DNA from: Apostichopus japonicus
Lineage: Eukaryota; Echinodermata; Holothuroidea; Aspidochirotida; Stichopodidae
Direction: 5' to 3'
NCBI RefSeq assembly: GCF_037975245.1
Contig: NC_092580.1
Location: forward strand, 31,362,001 to 31,426,000
Length of the DNA stretch: 64,000 nucleotides
Shown here: one piece after another, positions 46,400 to 59,339 of the stretch
Layout of the letters: the number at the start of each line of letters is the position of its first letter
Numbering within the stretch: the first letter of the stretch is position 1
Position numbers and translations under genes: made by a program
Notes under the pieces: generated by a model
What the model was told of the DNA's origin: nothing
Database searches by the model: none
The model's input: the letters and a program-made list of their open reading frames with translations, nothing else

Positions 46400-49300
46400 A
46401 TGTAGAACTAATAATTTAGACAGACCAGAATTGGCATTAAATACTTATTTCCATTATGAGTTGTAAAATCTTCTCTCATGATTTCATTGAAATGTCGGTC
46501 CCTGATAGCGATCAGATATATATCATATTGAGTTTCATGTCATTACTTTTCTTTACAAATATGCGACAAACTTTGGGATTTGTGAATAGTTGTATATATA
46601 TATGAGGTGAATCACTACCTGTGCACAGTACATGTGATGCATGAAATGATCAAAGCCCACACATGGAATAATTACTTGAAAGCATTTGCAGACAACTGGG
46701 TGGGGTCTTTATCGGTCAATGAAATCAAATCAGCAGCAAAAGATATGTTAATTACTCGGCACTGTCAGATTTCTGAAAATATAACGAAATTTAGTCAAGT
46801 CCTACCTTAATGTACATTCTTACATTTATGCAGTACTATGTCATTTCTGAAGTAACATATATATACCTGAAGGTGATATTGTCATTTTCACACTGCCTTG
46901 CCTAAAGCTATATATATTGCCATTAGTTAAACTCCAAAATTCAACTCCAGTCATCAACTGCATATAACAGTATAGTTCAGATGTATTTTAGTTTGTGATG
47001 TATTTAATATATCAGATGTTCAATATTTTATGTCAGAATTCTTTTAATAATCCGTCTTTGAATCAAAAGTAACGGATCACTCAATCCTGACCTTCACTGT
47101 TTTTTTTTTTAACGGTGTAAAGGAAACATTGGTATTTAACTGTCAGACTAGATTTTGAGGTGACATACCAATTTATCTTGGCTAGCTATACATGTGTGTG
47201 ATAGAATACTGTTTATTTCTCTTTAATATTATTGCAATGTATAACAGCACTGACATCTCATATATGGCAACCTAACATAATAATACCTGCACCAGGTCTC
47301 AGGTTCAATGTGCTTCCGTGCCAGAGAATCTTAACTAAACTTTGGTTTCCGTCCGAATCACTGAATCGCTCATTCTGTTTATGAACTTTCAAAAAAAAAT
47401 ATATATAAATAAACTGATGGACTTTAGCGGTTGGAATTTCCCTATTTACATCCATTGTGTCATTGCTGTTTGTGGCCACCGTTAGCTTTGTTGCGGTAAA
47501 TGTGTTGTAATGTCGAACGTGAGAGAAGTGTGAGGAAATGACGACAGAGAAGTGGAGGCAGAAGTGAAAGTTTAGTTGCTATTAATGGGTACTCTGGAAA
47601 CAAACTACCATAAGCAGATCTTTACCCAGCATAACCCTAAGTTCTCATTTGTGGCTTCTTCTTTTTATGTGCACAGCAAATCATCAGATACTTGTACATT
47701 CAATATAAAAGGAACTAGGAACTATATTTTATTATTTTCAAGTTTACAATTACTTTACTCATTGACTGCACAAGTAACAGCGAGCTTACTGTCGCCCAAA
47801 TTGGTGGCAATTGTGTTAAGTTTGAGGAGGCCACCACCATCTTATCTTGGTTCTGATAATTTAATTGGTGAGTTAGTAACTTAGTATATCGCTGTGGGTC
47901 AGACACTGAGGCAGGGGTAGGGTATAACCTTTGTGGGATATAAACAGATTAGATCATGTGTGTGAGGATAATTGATCATGTGTGTGAGCCTCTGTGAGGA
48001 TAATTGATAAGTACTTTTTCTGACCAACTTTTACGACATTACAACAGTTTGGCCATTGTAAGGTGCATGCATCCGTATACTGAGGAAGTGAGAATTTAAA
48101 AGTTCTGTAAAAAATACTCTAAACATACAATGTTAAAATAAATAACATGCACATTTCCAAAACATTATCTTAAGATAATGTTAACATTTACTGTAAAACC
48201 CTATAACCAGAGTTGTAAGTTTCAAGCTCAAGAGTATACATGTGGTAGTGTGATTAAAAGTACTGTACCCACAATGCAACATTGTACAGAGGCTGTAGTG
48301 TGGGGTGGAGACGGGTAAGTTAGTTGCCCGTGAAAGTCCAATCCTGGTGGAGTTTTGGTGACCAAGTATAATTCTTTGAGAGAGTTTGTTGTCAACAGAT
48401 TACAGTACCATTAAAATGGGTTAGCCTGTAATTCTATTAGATATTTCTTCAGTAAAGAGATTTGTAACATGTATCACTTGAGAAATGGCTGTAAACTTAA
48501 TATTGTTTGATACACTAACATACATGTGTGTGTCGTAACCATTATTACCTGCACAAGGTAATCACGGACTGAGAATATCTTGAGATACGGAAATATTATA
48601 TTATGTATTTTTATCCGTTTTTTTCCTTATTTTTATATATTTATTGTTGATATTTCTTCAGCTGATTACATCACTACCAGAAATGCTCTGGCTTCTAACC
48701 TTACCATTTAATCTTATTTCTTGTTAATTTTAAGTTGCTATGGCATCAATGAGATTATTTACTCAATTTATTGCCGGGGGAAAAAGGAGGCAGTTTTGAA
48801 TACCAAGTACAGTTATTACATCAGATAAATTCTGATTAAAGTCTCAAGACATTTTCTGTGAAAAATTCTCATAACAGTGCAGTTCATTAGCTTAATTAAT
48901 GAAACCTGTTCAAGTTTCATTTTCAAATTAAACTAGGAAATAATCAAACAAGAATTTGTTTGTCTTTGAATCTGCTGTGCCTTCATATTTGTTGCCTGAG
49001 AAATCAGTGAATAATATTAATGTTGTGAAAGTACCTGGCTAACAATGTTTTTCAAGATCAGTTGGAAGTCATTAATTAATTACTCGCTAATTAGCAACCG
49101 TTGACTGGATATAGCATGGATGTTGTCATTATAAGCTTGTTAATTTAGAATCCTATAATGACTGTTCCAGCCTGAAACGATGAAAAGTTTAAGGACCTTA
49201 TGTTTAGCTTTAATAAGCATAAACTGAAGGTTTTAATATATATACCAGGAGATAATTAGTAATAGGATGTTAAAAAAAAAAAAATTGGCAGACTTTGAAA

Positions 49301-49610
49301 TGAGAAAATATTTCATGTAATTATGAAGGGACTGAAGTGAAACAAGAAAAATTTCAAGTGTTTGGGTTTAGAATGTAGTATGTTTTTTGTTGTTGAATGT
49401 CTTAACTAAGGAACCTTTGATGGAATTTAAGGAAAATTGGACTTTGTCAGGGTAAGATATGAACTAACCTCCCCCTCCCCCCCAAATAATAATAATAATG
49501 GGGGAGGAAGCATTTGCATTGTGGCTAAGAATGCATCATTTGCTGGGTTCCTACATCCTACACATATATATTTCAGTTTGGTTTTGATTACTTTCTCGAC
49601 GTTCATGTGA
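46400..49610. other. No firmly supported gene; probable intron of gene C
   Basis: AT-rich DNA with several ORFs of 60-100 codons. A minus-strand ORF at 47258-47479 (starting MATNSNDTMDVNRE if GTG is read as start) looks partly protein-like but spans a poly-T tract. A plus-strand splice-like pair at about 48288-48314 resembles the dispersed donor-containing repeat. Confidence 0.3.
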
Positions 49611-49618
49611 TTGCTCAC

Positions 49619-49650
49619 CGATCACAAGCCGCGACATCTGCAGAAGTCAT
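49619..49650 (-). CDS. First coding exon of gene C
   Basis: On the minus strand ATG at 49650 begins MTSADVAACD and the exon closes two bases later at CG|GTGAGC, a strong donor. The exon lies in a GC-richer island next to ETS and YY1-type sites, as expected of a first exon. The 5' UTR would extend to about 49850-49900. The product is not recognisable from ten residues. Confidence 0.45.
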
Positions 49651-49879
49651 CGTTCGAGTCTTTCCGCTGGTGTATATTTTCAAATTTCTGCCTGCAATGA
49701 ATCATGCACCAGCTGATTCACGCCACTCTCTTCCTCCGAACGAGCTTTCCCCGAGAGACGAATATATATGTTTGTCCTCCAGAACCGACGGATCTTGAAA
49801 TTCTATTAACTAGTAATCTGTATTTACTCCGCTAACATCCAGGTAACTCAACTATCCGCCACAGGTCGGGTGAGAAAAA

Positions 49880-50003
49880 CGCCGGAAGTGGCGTTCGTTA
49901 GGCCTTCATTCAGTTCAAGATTTCTTGCCCTCTCCCATCATCCGTCCTCAGTTTTCTCGAAAATGGCCCGCCGCAATTTTTGACCACAACCGCAGAAAAT
50001 GGC
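49880..50003. promoter_or_regulatory. Bidirectional promoter with ETS and YY1-type sites
   Basis: CCGGAAGTG (49882-49890) is an ETS/GABP consensus, set inside an ACGCC...GGCGT inverted repeat (49880-49895). AAAATGGC occurs at 49960-49967 and 49996-50003, matching the YY1 core; the second copy contains the ATG of the plus-strand exon, a known arrangement for YY1-type starts. A GC rise and divergent first exons (minus at 49619-49650, plus at 49999) support a shared promoter. No TATA box is evident. Confidence 0.5.
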
Positions 50004-50046
50004 TTCCGTCAATCACGGTCTTTCCTCCTGGTTTCCACTCTACCGG
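49999..50046 (+). CDS. First coding exon of plus-strand gene D
   Basis: ATG in the context CGCAGAAAATGGC starts MASVNHGLSSWFPLYR and ends in phase 0 at CGG|GTTAAT. Without splicing the frame would run on for 94 codons into a CT-rich stretch, which looks non-coding. The start overlaps a YY1-type site and sits in the promoter island. Donor quality is only fair, so the exon end is tentative. Confidence 0.45.
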
Positions 50047-50745
50047 GTTAATTGGCACTCTTGTGTGATAATTATTTGCAAAAGCATTTCATGTCTTTTC
50101 CTATTTATCTCTGGTTCTCATTACAACTTCACCTCTCCTCTTTTTCTGAGTATTGTTCAGGAATTTTCTCATTGTCCATCAAACCTGTGTTTAATCAGGA
50201 AATTGGTGGAGATTGGTGGGGGAAAAATGAGAGAAAGATTTGTGATTTCTAACCTCCCTCCACCTCTCTCTCTTTCTCTCTAACTCTCTGGTGCTTGCTA
50301 TCTGAATTAATCATAGCTTCAAGAATAAGCCAGGTCCTTCGGAGTGTGAAAGGTAAACGAACACCGAGCGAGTGAAAAACCTCTACACCCTACGTTTTAA
50401 AGCGGCACGCTGCATTCTTCTTGTTTTGTAAATTTTTTGTGGGTGGGGGGGGGGAGTAAAACTTTGGCCAAGCAATGTAAAAAATATTGGCTCAGGTTGG
50501 ATACCCCCAAGTGTGTGCACCTTGTAATTGTGAGCTTGGATTGCTTTAATCCTCTACATACAGTGTTGTATTAATTGGAATGTAGGAAGAGCAAAGCAAA
50601 GTGAAACTAAAAGACTTCACATCTTTGTGGTACTATTACATCACAAAAAGTGGAAGTGTCTTGATGTGCCTGTTGACCCATGATTTCAAAAAATAACAAG
50701 GTATTTTCCACCTTGTTTGCATGAGTTGTTCGTCTCAACCAACTC
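50047..50745. other. No gene recognised, presumed intron of gene D
   Basis: A CT-rich patch (50255-50285) and a G-run (50440-50453) lie in otherwise ordinary AT-rich DNA. Confidence 0.3.
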
Positions 50746-50747
50746 GA

Positions 50748-51035
50748 ATAATAATATCATACAAGATATAATATCATATAAGATATAATATAATATCATA
50801 TTAGATATAATATCATATTAGATATAATATCATATTATATAAGATATAATATCATATTATATATAATATCATATAAGATATAATATAATATCGTAGATAT
50901 AATATCATATAAGATATAATATCAAATAAGATATAATATCAAATAATATATAACATCATACAAGATTGAAGATATAATATCATATAAGATATAATCATAT
51001 AAGATATAATATCATAAGATATAATATCATATAAG
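50748..51035. repeat. AT-rich tandem repeat, unit near 20 bp
   Basis: Many copies of ATATAATATCATATAAG, with shorter and longer variants, fill nearly 290 bases. Confidence 0.92.
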
Positions 51036-51039
51036 AAGA

Positions 51040-52460
51040 CCTAAGACAGTCACTCTTATTAGGCACAAAATACATTTTGATGTAATAATTTTTGAGAAAT
51101 GACCCTTTAAATATCCGAGACTTAAATCAATTAAAGTGACTGGACTACTTAGTCTAACACACAGATCATTAGGTCAATTTCTAAGATGCAACCACAAAAA
51201 AAAAAGGTACACTGTTGTTTATATGGCCGAGTTAACTAAAAGACCATGGTTGGATTGAATTATAAGAACTTAAAAAAAACAATGGATTAGCATTTAAACA
51301 CATGTTGGCCCTCACTGAGGAGCCAATCTCATCCTCAAATTAGGTGACACGATCGTGTAGATGACATGATATTTAAGAACTAATTGAAAATCTCTAGTGT
51401 CATGTGGGCTTGGGTGGTAAAGCAAGAATGCCTTCATGTCTTATGCACAACTCTTAGTCACTGGGTGTTTGAAATTATGTCACATTCTGTCTCATGAGAG
51501 AGAGTATCTCAAATTTCCCAAACAGAGTTGGCTAGTTTTGAGGCAGAAAATTGTATCCATAGTTAGATTTCAAAGTTGGTTTAAATAACTGAGTGAAATC
51601 CCAGAGATGTCTAAAAATAGAGAAAAACTCTCAGGGATGCACAGGACACAATAAGATGAATGTCAGGTTCCCTTGACAAAGATTTATAAAGCTTAACTCA
51701 AATTGTCCAGAAAAGAAGGGGAAAAATGTAGTTAAGAAACTCATTTAGGCACAGTTAAAAGCCCTGTTCAATTTTAAATTTATACACTGTAAAATTTGAG
51801 AGAACATATTTTGATTGATCTACTAAAATTTAGAAAACAATACATTTGCACAATTTAGGCCTGGGCTGAAGGAGCCAGTTGTCATTAGGTGATGACTTTT
51901 TTAATTGTCTTACTTAGCATAATATATGGTAAAAAAAATTGAGGGGTAAAATATCCACAAAGTCTAGCATTTTTGGCAACTTTTTTGGTGGGAAGGAGAG
52001 GAGGAAGGGAGCCTGCAATTATCGTCTGGTCAATACTACAACAGATTACAATGTAACTTGAAAGACAAAAAAGTCACTGTTTTACATCAATTGTCACTTT
52101 GTAATCTGATATCTCTTGAGTTGGTCATTTTTGTCCAGTATTTCTTTTCATTCCCATAATGGTATTACATCAATCGGTCTCTTAGCTTCTTCTCAATTTC
52201 ACATTTTGACATCATTCCCTATATCATTAACTTCTCAGTCCTTTGTGAATGAATATGGCTCCTGCACACCAGGCAGTCACTCTTGGAGAGAAACCCAAGC
52301 TTAGTCCATAGCAACCATTTTTTATGTGTGGTTTCCAAGAAGATATTATATATTTTTCCTGCATTTGCCCCTAGGGACCCAACCTTCTATGTGGGCATGT
52401 TACACCCTGTTTCTTTGTTCAAAAACAGTTTGCCTTCCTTTACATATCATACTGTTCACT
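51040..52460. other. No gene recognised
   Basis: AT-rich DNA with scattered short ORFs. No convincing exon was found between the first exon of gene D and the ORF at 52463. Confidence 0.3.
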
Positions 52461-52462
52461 AA

Positions 52463-52678
52463 ATGGGTTTGTATGTGGCAACACATATCTATCAGAATGG
52501 AGGAAGTTGTTTGACCTTGCCTGACCTGAACAGACTGCAGGAGTTCTTAGTCATCCACTGCCTATCTGTGGCATTTGGCTTAGAGTTTAGACAGAAGTTT
52601 TTCTGTCACCAGTTGCTGGAGTGGTCAGGCCCAATTGGGGATTCCATTCACATTTTAATTTATAAGAAGAAGCAATAA
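52463..52678 (+). CDS. Hypothetical ORF or terminal exon, 71 codons, ending in AATAAA
   Basis: The frame starts with ATG directly after an in-frame TAA and ends with a TAA that forms part of AATAAA (52674-52679). It includes LNRLQEFLVIHCLSVAFGLE and EWSGPIGDSIHILIYKKK, alternating hydrophobic and polar residues like a folded domain. A TGACCTGAACAGACTGCAG acceptor at about 52539 would make the last 45 codons a terminal exon. It could be the 3' end of another plus-strand gene, a retrocopy, or chance. It would lie inside an intron of gene D as modelled. Confidence 0.35.
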   Translation: MGLYVATHIYQNGGSCLTLPDLNRLQEFLVIHCLSVAFGLEFRQKFFCHQLLEWSGPIGDSIHILIYKKKQ

Positions 52679-52979
52679 AGTTTATGATTATGGAATAATT
52701 GTAGAGCCTGCCTGACAAATTTCATCACAGGAAGGATTCGTTGAAAGAGTTGAAAGATAGGTGCCCTGGGAGCAAACCAAAAGATTTTTTTTTTTAATGT
52801 TTTCAAGCTTGTGAAAGATCTTTGCAGTGTGTGAATGTTCTATTGCATTAGTGCTTCATTATACCTCGGAAGCAACAGTTAACAGTTTTCAGACTTGAAA
52901 AAGAAGGACATAAAAGTACAGTGAGAGGAATTCATTTTGTCTAATTTACTTGATTAAAACTATCTGTTTAGAGTGAGAG

Positions 52980-53090
52980 AAGATACAAACAAGCATTTCT
53001 AGAATGATGCTGAAGGAATTAGTACTACAGGTGACCCATCTCTATGGGGCCTATGCGATGGAACTGATACACTGCCATGAGCCCGAACAG
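52980..53090 (+). CDS. Candidate internal exon of gene D
   Basis: The frame is open from the GTGAGAG acceptor-like site to a CAG|GTAACA donor, 111 bases, phase 0 at both ends. The peptide contains MMLKELVLQ and VTHLYGAYAMELIHCHEPEQ, amphipathic and helix-like. The donor is good. The start is uncertain: acceptors at 53003 (after TTTCTAG) or 53031 (after ACTACAG) are also possible, and an in-frame TGA at 52974 limits extension. Phase 0 suits both the first exon and the exon at 55617. Confidence 0.5.
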
Positions 53091-53091
53091 G

Positions 53092-55616
53092 TAACAATTC
53101 CATTTTCATTGTACGTTGATAGTTCTGTCTTATGTTTAGTACTCTAGGTTTAAAACATTTCATGCAGTGAAAACCCCATTGCCAACGCAATGTGCAAACA
53201 GCTAGTTTAAACATTCTCAGAATTAAAAGCAAATATCTTATAAAAACTGAATATTTTGGTTTTCATAATTCAAACATGGATTTTTACAAACAGGGAACCA
53301 AATTCTCTGTTTGGCCTCTCAAATATTCCTGCTGTAATTGATATGTATCGCTACCATATATATCCCAGATGTTTGCTCGGGGGTAAATTTTTCTTTCGGA
53401 TCCGTGTTTTTAATCTTTTTCATTTTTATTGCTATCATTTTACAGGGTCGTGGTTATAGTTATGTATAAAAGGAATGTTGATAAATATACATTAGCCATG
53501 ACATACTTTAGATTAAGATCTATTAACAGGAACTGGAGAGGGGAAATCCATCTTGATGTGCCAACTAGATCATTTCTCTATAATGCACTATTTTGCCAAA
53601 ATAGTCTGAAATATAGATTGCATTTTGTGAGATATTAAATTCATGAACATGCTTAAACAGATTCTTAAGCTCTCATTCCAGTTCACCAAGTGTTGTAAAT
53701 AAACTGTGCAAAATAACCAACAAAGGTCTTTGGAGTACAACACTTCCATCTTTTCACTTGTTCTTTTGTAAATTAATCTGCTTTCTTTGTTAAGCTCCTT
53801 GAGCAGTGACTTTCGTCTACTCATTTGGCGCTATATAAGTCTCATTTATTATGATTATTATTGCAAGATATATACTGTTTTGTGGTTTATGCAGCAATTG
53901 AGAGAATCTGCTGATAAATTGACACACTTGTAAATGCCTACATGCAGTATTTTAAGCCTTGAGCCTTAAAGTACACGTTTCTTGAGGTTATGGGATACTG
54001 TACAGGTCTGTTCGTTTCTTTCTGTCTTGGCTTGAAAAAACCATGAAGAAGTTCTCGGAAAATGACTTGTGATGATACATGATACATCACACATCACATT
54101 CTGCAAACTTTCGTCACGATGTGATTGTATTCCCGATCTTTCGGTACACATTGAAAATTTGAACAGTGTGTCCCATGCATAGAAATCGTCAGCAATTTTC
54201 TGTGAAATATTTTTCTTGATTGGAATGCCAAACTTTTGAGACCACTGGGTTGTGTTGTCAGGCTGTATTGGAAGAAGATTGCTGCATTATTCCACATCTC
54301 GCCAGATTCACTGGAGTAACTAGTGTTATGTTTATACATCTAGATACAGTATGATAGATGTAAATTGATTATTGCCATTCTTGGTAATGTCAGTGATATT
54401 TTACAGATGTACTATTTTATGTTGAATTTGACTAATATAGATCTGGTCGTTACTGTCCATACACAATATTTTAAAGAAGTACCCAAGTAGCAGACATCAT
54501 CTGTAACTTTAGTTCACCCAAAATCAAAACAGGAAATGGGAAATTAAAGCAAATGGAAACATAGCTAACAATGCATTAAATTATGTTGGACACAAGCTCT
54601 TCCATAGTGGAATAAATGGTTGTTATCTCCCTAATTAGGAGCATACAACAGATTGTTAACATATTGGCCTAGATTTCCTGTAGACCGGTGGACCCCCTTG
54701 CTAGTAGGCCCATGTCCCAGGCACTTCCGTGAGAACTGATCAATTGATCCACCACAGTCTCAGCCCTCGGAAACGATCAGAATGCACAAAAGTAGCACCG
54801 AAAGTTCAGATCAACTTTTCTGATGTCTAGAAAATTCCTCCGACCCACCAAAAAAAAAAAAATTGGGGGGAACCACTTCTGGGTTTTCGCCCCATGGTTT
54901 TGCAGGCCAGGGTTTTAGTCTGAGCTTGAGGGATGGCCAACTGTGTGAGCGTTACATGGTTTGATCAGAATAACATGAAGATCTTACAACTCAACTCCCC
55001 AATCATTGAAGATTCAGCAGTCTTATTCCAGACTCACTGTCATAATGCAGAGCTCTTGCAGAGATTGTCATGGTGTTCTTTCCTATTTTTCCCTAATTCA
55101 TCAAAATGCCAGGTTTTTTCTACTTTTTCCATGTAATTTTGCTTGGTACTAAGACATAAATGCAAAGCCATATCACAGCTTTGAACTGAGTTCATTAGAA
55201 TTTCAGTTTTAAAAAAAAAAGGAAATGAAAAGAAACCTTAAACATCACCATTGTTGGGTAAAATGCAATCGAACATTCAACAAATTTATGTGTAAAAATA
55301 TTCATAATATTATATAGTAAGTCTCTAAAAGCAACAACTCTTTAAGGATTGAAAATTCAATCTGTAACCCATTTCTTTCTAATAAATGGATGTGTCATCA
55401 GAAAGTTCTCTGTGAATCATAATCACAGATCTTTTTGTAAATAAGAGATGCTTTTCTTTGAAGTTAAGGTATTTTATCAAAGATAATTATCCTAATTTAA
55501 ATAACACAGAGACTGTTGTTTACAAGACAAAAGAATACTTTAACCATTTCATTTCAAACGATTAAAACTGACACGTATTCCTTCTAACTGTAACTTTTGG
55601 GGTTCTGTTTCAATAG
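53092..55616. other. Presumed intron of gene D
   Basis: AT-rich DNA with ORFs of 60-80 codons on both strands and no recognised element. Confidence 0.3.
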
Positions 55617-55664
55617 CGTAAAGATAAAACAGTGTTTGTTGATATTATTTGTAGTGTACTTCAG
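55617..55664 (+). CDS. Candidate internal exon of gene D (16 codons)
   Basis: A TTCTGTTTCAATAG acceptor and a CAG|GTCAAA donor bound 48 bases, phase 0 at both ends. The peptide RKDKTVFVDIICSVLQ reads like an amphipathic helix and continues the preceding exon without a break in frame. Small size limits confidence. Confidence 0.45.
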
Positions 55665-55943
55665 GTCAAATTTAATCCACTTTGATCACCAGCCCCATTA
55701 CTTACTGGCTTTGAAAAGTTAAACAAATTTGAACAAATTTACACACTTATGATGAACTACTCACATATAGTGGTCAGTTTTTAAGATCAAAGTGGAGGCT
55801 GTCGGGCGGGCGGCGGGCTGTGACTTTCGTAGTTTTTGTGGGCAATTCAAACAAATGGAGGACAGAAGACTGTCTGGGCGGTGTGATCACTGAAAAGTGT
55901 CTTGTGGGCAGACGTGGTATTTAGGTCCCCCTTGTCTTTGAAG

Positions 55944-56006
55944 TTGGATTGTGTCAACAAACATTTGTGGATCTAGACTAGTTAGGAGTGTTACTACACT
56001 TTTGAG
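55944..56006 (+). CDS. Alternative candidate exon
   Basis: A CTTGTCTTTGAAG acceptor and a GAG|GTAAGG donor, the latter strong, bound 63 bases with one open frame (WIVSTNICGSRLVRSVTTLL), phase 2 in and 2 out. It joins the candidate at 58094 in phase but not the phase-0 exon at 55617. Possibly an alternative exon or chance. Confidence 0.2.
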
Positions 56007-56009
56007 GTA

Positions 56010-58090
56010 AGGTCTGTAGATTGCAAGGTCTCCAGTATGTCAGATTTTACAGATCTGTTTGCACTTTAAGTTTGACCACAAAAATTTGTTATAATTTATC
56101 AATTGACATGTGGGCCTAGTTTGCTCCTCATAGTGCATTACCCTTTGGTGGAAGGTTAACAACTGTGAGCAAAATCTTCAAACAGATATATCTTTTGTTC
56201 TTAATTTTTTATTTTTTTAAACCCCTTGTGATCTTTTAAGTTTGGAACAAAACCAAGGTCTGTGAATCAGTTATTCTTGGCCAGAATGAAAAAAGAGAGG
56301 AAGTAAATGTTTTTCTTTGATAGTCAAAGCAAGGCCAGTTGGGAGTTTCTCCAATCATGTCAGTTTTTTTTTCTCCTATGTCTTTCTTTAACTTGAAAAG
56401 GTTGAAATATTTATTGAAAATTCAGAAGGAAGGATTCTGGTAAAGATAGAATACTTGCTTACAAAACATGGTCTGGAAGATATTGAATAATTAGTTGTAC
56501 TAGAATGGTAATGAGTTTTGGAGTACAGTAGATTGGATGTGGAGAATGCTTAACCAGCTGTTTGGAAATATTGTTTCGGTTGTTAGGCTTATATAGCCCA
56601 AACTTTACCTGAAGTAGTAAAACTTGGTTGAATACAGTCAGCAATTTTTGGTCCTTAACTTTAAGCAAGATATAGAGCTGAGAAGACCATTCCAGATTAA
56701 ACAGTGGTTTGTTGCTATATAAAAATTGTAATAAGAAGGTTTAGTGTATATACTTAGCCTAATGAGGGAATTCAGTTTTATCGAGAACCTCCCTTTTGCA
56801 TGAGTGTGCACCTAGTAGTACTGTTAATGAATATTGAAACAAATTGACTTTTCAAAATTAGCATAGGGGCTTTCCATAAATTGTTTACCTTGTCGTTTAA
56901 TCCTAGAAACAGAAATGAAATGCTATATCAGGCATGTTTGTTTATAAGGATGAATATTAAGGCTATCGTACTGAGAATAGAGAGAATTTGAAAAAATTTG
57001 CACGAAACCAAAACAGTTTTTGCACGTAAAAACTCAATATGAAGTGACTACGGTAATATTGTTACATTTGTATCAAGTTACATTCATACCAAATTTAAGA
57101 AGGGCAAACGAATTAATTGCCTTCACAGTCCTCTTATATTATAGCATGATTTTATCAAAACAATACGTTTCGACAGAGCAAAACGAATGTACACACATGT
57201 ATACGCAATTATACAGGCATAACTGAAACAAGGTAAACTGTTTTATATTTCAATTCTCAGAAATGGTGTCATGGTCATTCATTTGGGATATCAATCACGC
57301 AGATGTACATAAACATATAGTTGCTAGGTGTCACCTGTCCTTGTATTGAGATACATCACACTCTGGTGAATTCGTAGCCAAAATTTGTTAATTTGACGTA
57401 AGTTGTGTATAAATGATGAGAAAAGACCACGGATCTGTACGTCTTAAAATAGCGTTAATTGATTGAACGAGTGGGTGTTACGTGATACTCTCTATAAACT
57501 CAACGTAATATGGGTGTTACATTCTCTTTCTTGTTGCTTTTTTTCTTTATTGTTGTTTTGGTTACTGAGAGATTGTTTTCTCAAATGTTTTTTGTTTTTG
57601 GAAACAGTATTTTTGATGTGTAACTGCTGAGCTCATCAGGCAAAAGCAGGCAAAAATAGTAAATACTTACAACTTGTCCTGTAAATGTTAACATTGTGTG
57701 CCTATCATGACAGTTGATCTAGTGTTAATAATATAAATATATTTAGCAAGGTCAGACTCACTGATGAGAGATAGAAATAAAATGGGGAGGTGGTGAGGGG
57801 GGCGGGGGGGGGGAGGATAGAAGGGAGAGTCCATCTCCAAAAAAATATTTTATATTGCTGTGAGCCTGAACCATGTACTATGCACACACAATGATAATTA
57901 TCATCATCAACAATAAAGCCAGTCATTGATGAAATATTCAGATATTTCTGACCGATCTCTCAGATAAATAAACATCTTTGTACCAATTGTCTTAATACCG
58001 GGGAGACCACAGGAAGTCATGCTTTGCATCATACCGATCTACAAAGGGTATCTTTTAATGACGGTCTATAGAGGGAACTTGTCTTTTTCG
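56010..58090. other. No gene recognised
   Basis: AT-rich presumed intron with a G-rich run at 57782-57815 and ORFs without support. Confidence 0.3.
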
Positions 58091-58093
58091 CAG

Positions 58094-58139
58094 GCCGCAA
58101 CTATTATGGCAGTGCCAGTCTAACTTTTGGGAGTGTCTG
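58094..58139 (+). CDS. Candidate exon
   Basis: A good acceptor (GTCTTTTTCGCAG) and a CTG|GTAGAT donor bound 46 bases. Two frames are open: PQLLWQCQSNFWECL (phase 2 in, 0 out) or RNYYGSASLTFGSV (phase 1 in, 2 out). The first would lead in phase into the exon at 59284. Confidence 0.25.
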
Positions 58140-59283
58140 GTAGATATTTCTATTGGCTCGTAATGTTATTTCTATCCTCTCTATCTTCCCTCCCTTTAAC
58201 ATCTGGATTGTAGATTAAGTCAAAAGATAGAGAGAAATGGAACCTCAAAACATGTGCAGTCCATGTACGCATGCAGGGCGAATGTTTTGACCATATGATA
58301 TCTAGGTGCTGTATATTAACAGTCTCATGATTCTGTGTGAATTCTGTATAGGTGTCTCAAGGCTTTAGTTCTTGTCAGGCCAGCCAGCCAACATATGTGT
58401 TGAACTTTTACATGTACAGAGGGATATACTGTTAGAAGGAGGGGCGTGTTGCTATGGAGATACACTGATATGCCTGAAATCACATGGATCTGGTGGCTTT
58501 TGTGATCAAGGATATGAATGACTTTACAAACTGGCTTTTCTCTCACATGATCATATGCTATGACTCGGGAGAGAATGTAGTCAGTTCAGAAATCACTTTT
58601 ACAGTGCAAGTTTTTCGGGATTTTGATGTCTTGGAAATTTGGATCAATAAGTATCACTCTGATATCGTGTAAATTATTAATGACGACACCAACGGCAACA
58701 GCCAGGTCTGTAATTTACCAAAACATCTCTTTCGAATTTAAAGCACATTTGTAAAAAAATATATCTAAATCCCTCTCCCCACCCACCCTTCCATATTCTC
58801 CCCCCCCCCCCCAACAGATCAAATGTATCCATTTCTGCTTTAAAACTTTTGCAAGTGCTGTCCAGGTTAAAGCTATTATTATGATGTATGTGTACACCAA
58901 CAATAACAAGTGGCTGAGAACATATTGGAATATTTACTTTGAAGATATTCAATATTAATATTTTGATGTCTGTTTGTTTCAAATCCTCTGAGAATATTGA
59001 TCGATCTGTCATACTTGCACTAGTTTCTAATCCAATTTTGCTGTTTTTTGTAATGTTTTTTTTAAACGCTTTTGTACTTTTCACCTTTTATTTGGCCATT
59101 TTAGCCCACATTCTGATAATCCGGTTATAATCATCTCCCTATTACATTGATCTCTTTATTTTTGTCCCTAAGCGATACCTTTGTGTTAAAGCTGCAGTCT
59201 TATAATCAATTCCCAACTTTTGGCCTCCCGGTTTGAGTACAGTAACTTGCTTCAATTGGTAAAGTGTTATACGTACCCTTCAG

Positions 59284-59334
59284 ATGAGTCTGTTTGCTGA
59301 ATATATTTATGTGCTTGTCAGAAAAAGTCAGAGG
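59284..59334 (+). CDS. Candidate internal exon of gene D (17 codons)
   Basis: A TACGTACCCTTCAG acceptor and an AGG|GTAGGA donor bound 51 bases, phase 0 at both ends. The peptide MSLFAEYIYVLVRKSQR is helix-like. A loose resemblance to a cohesin SA/STAG helix (FxEFIxVLxRQCQ) was noted but is too short to use. The exon fits the phase-0 chain of gene D. Confidence 0.4.
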
Positions 59335-59339
59335 GTAGG

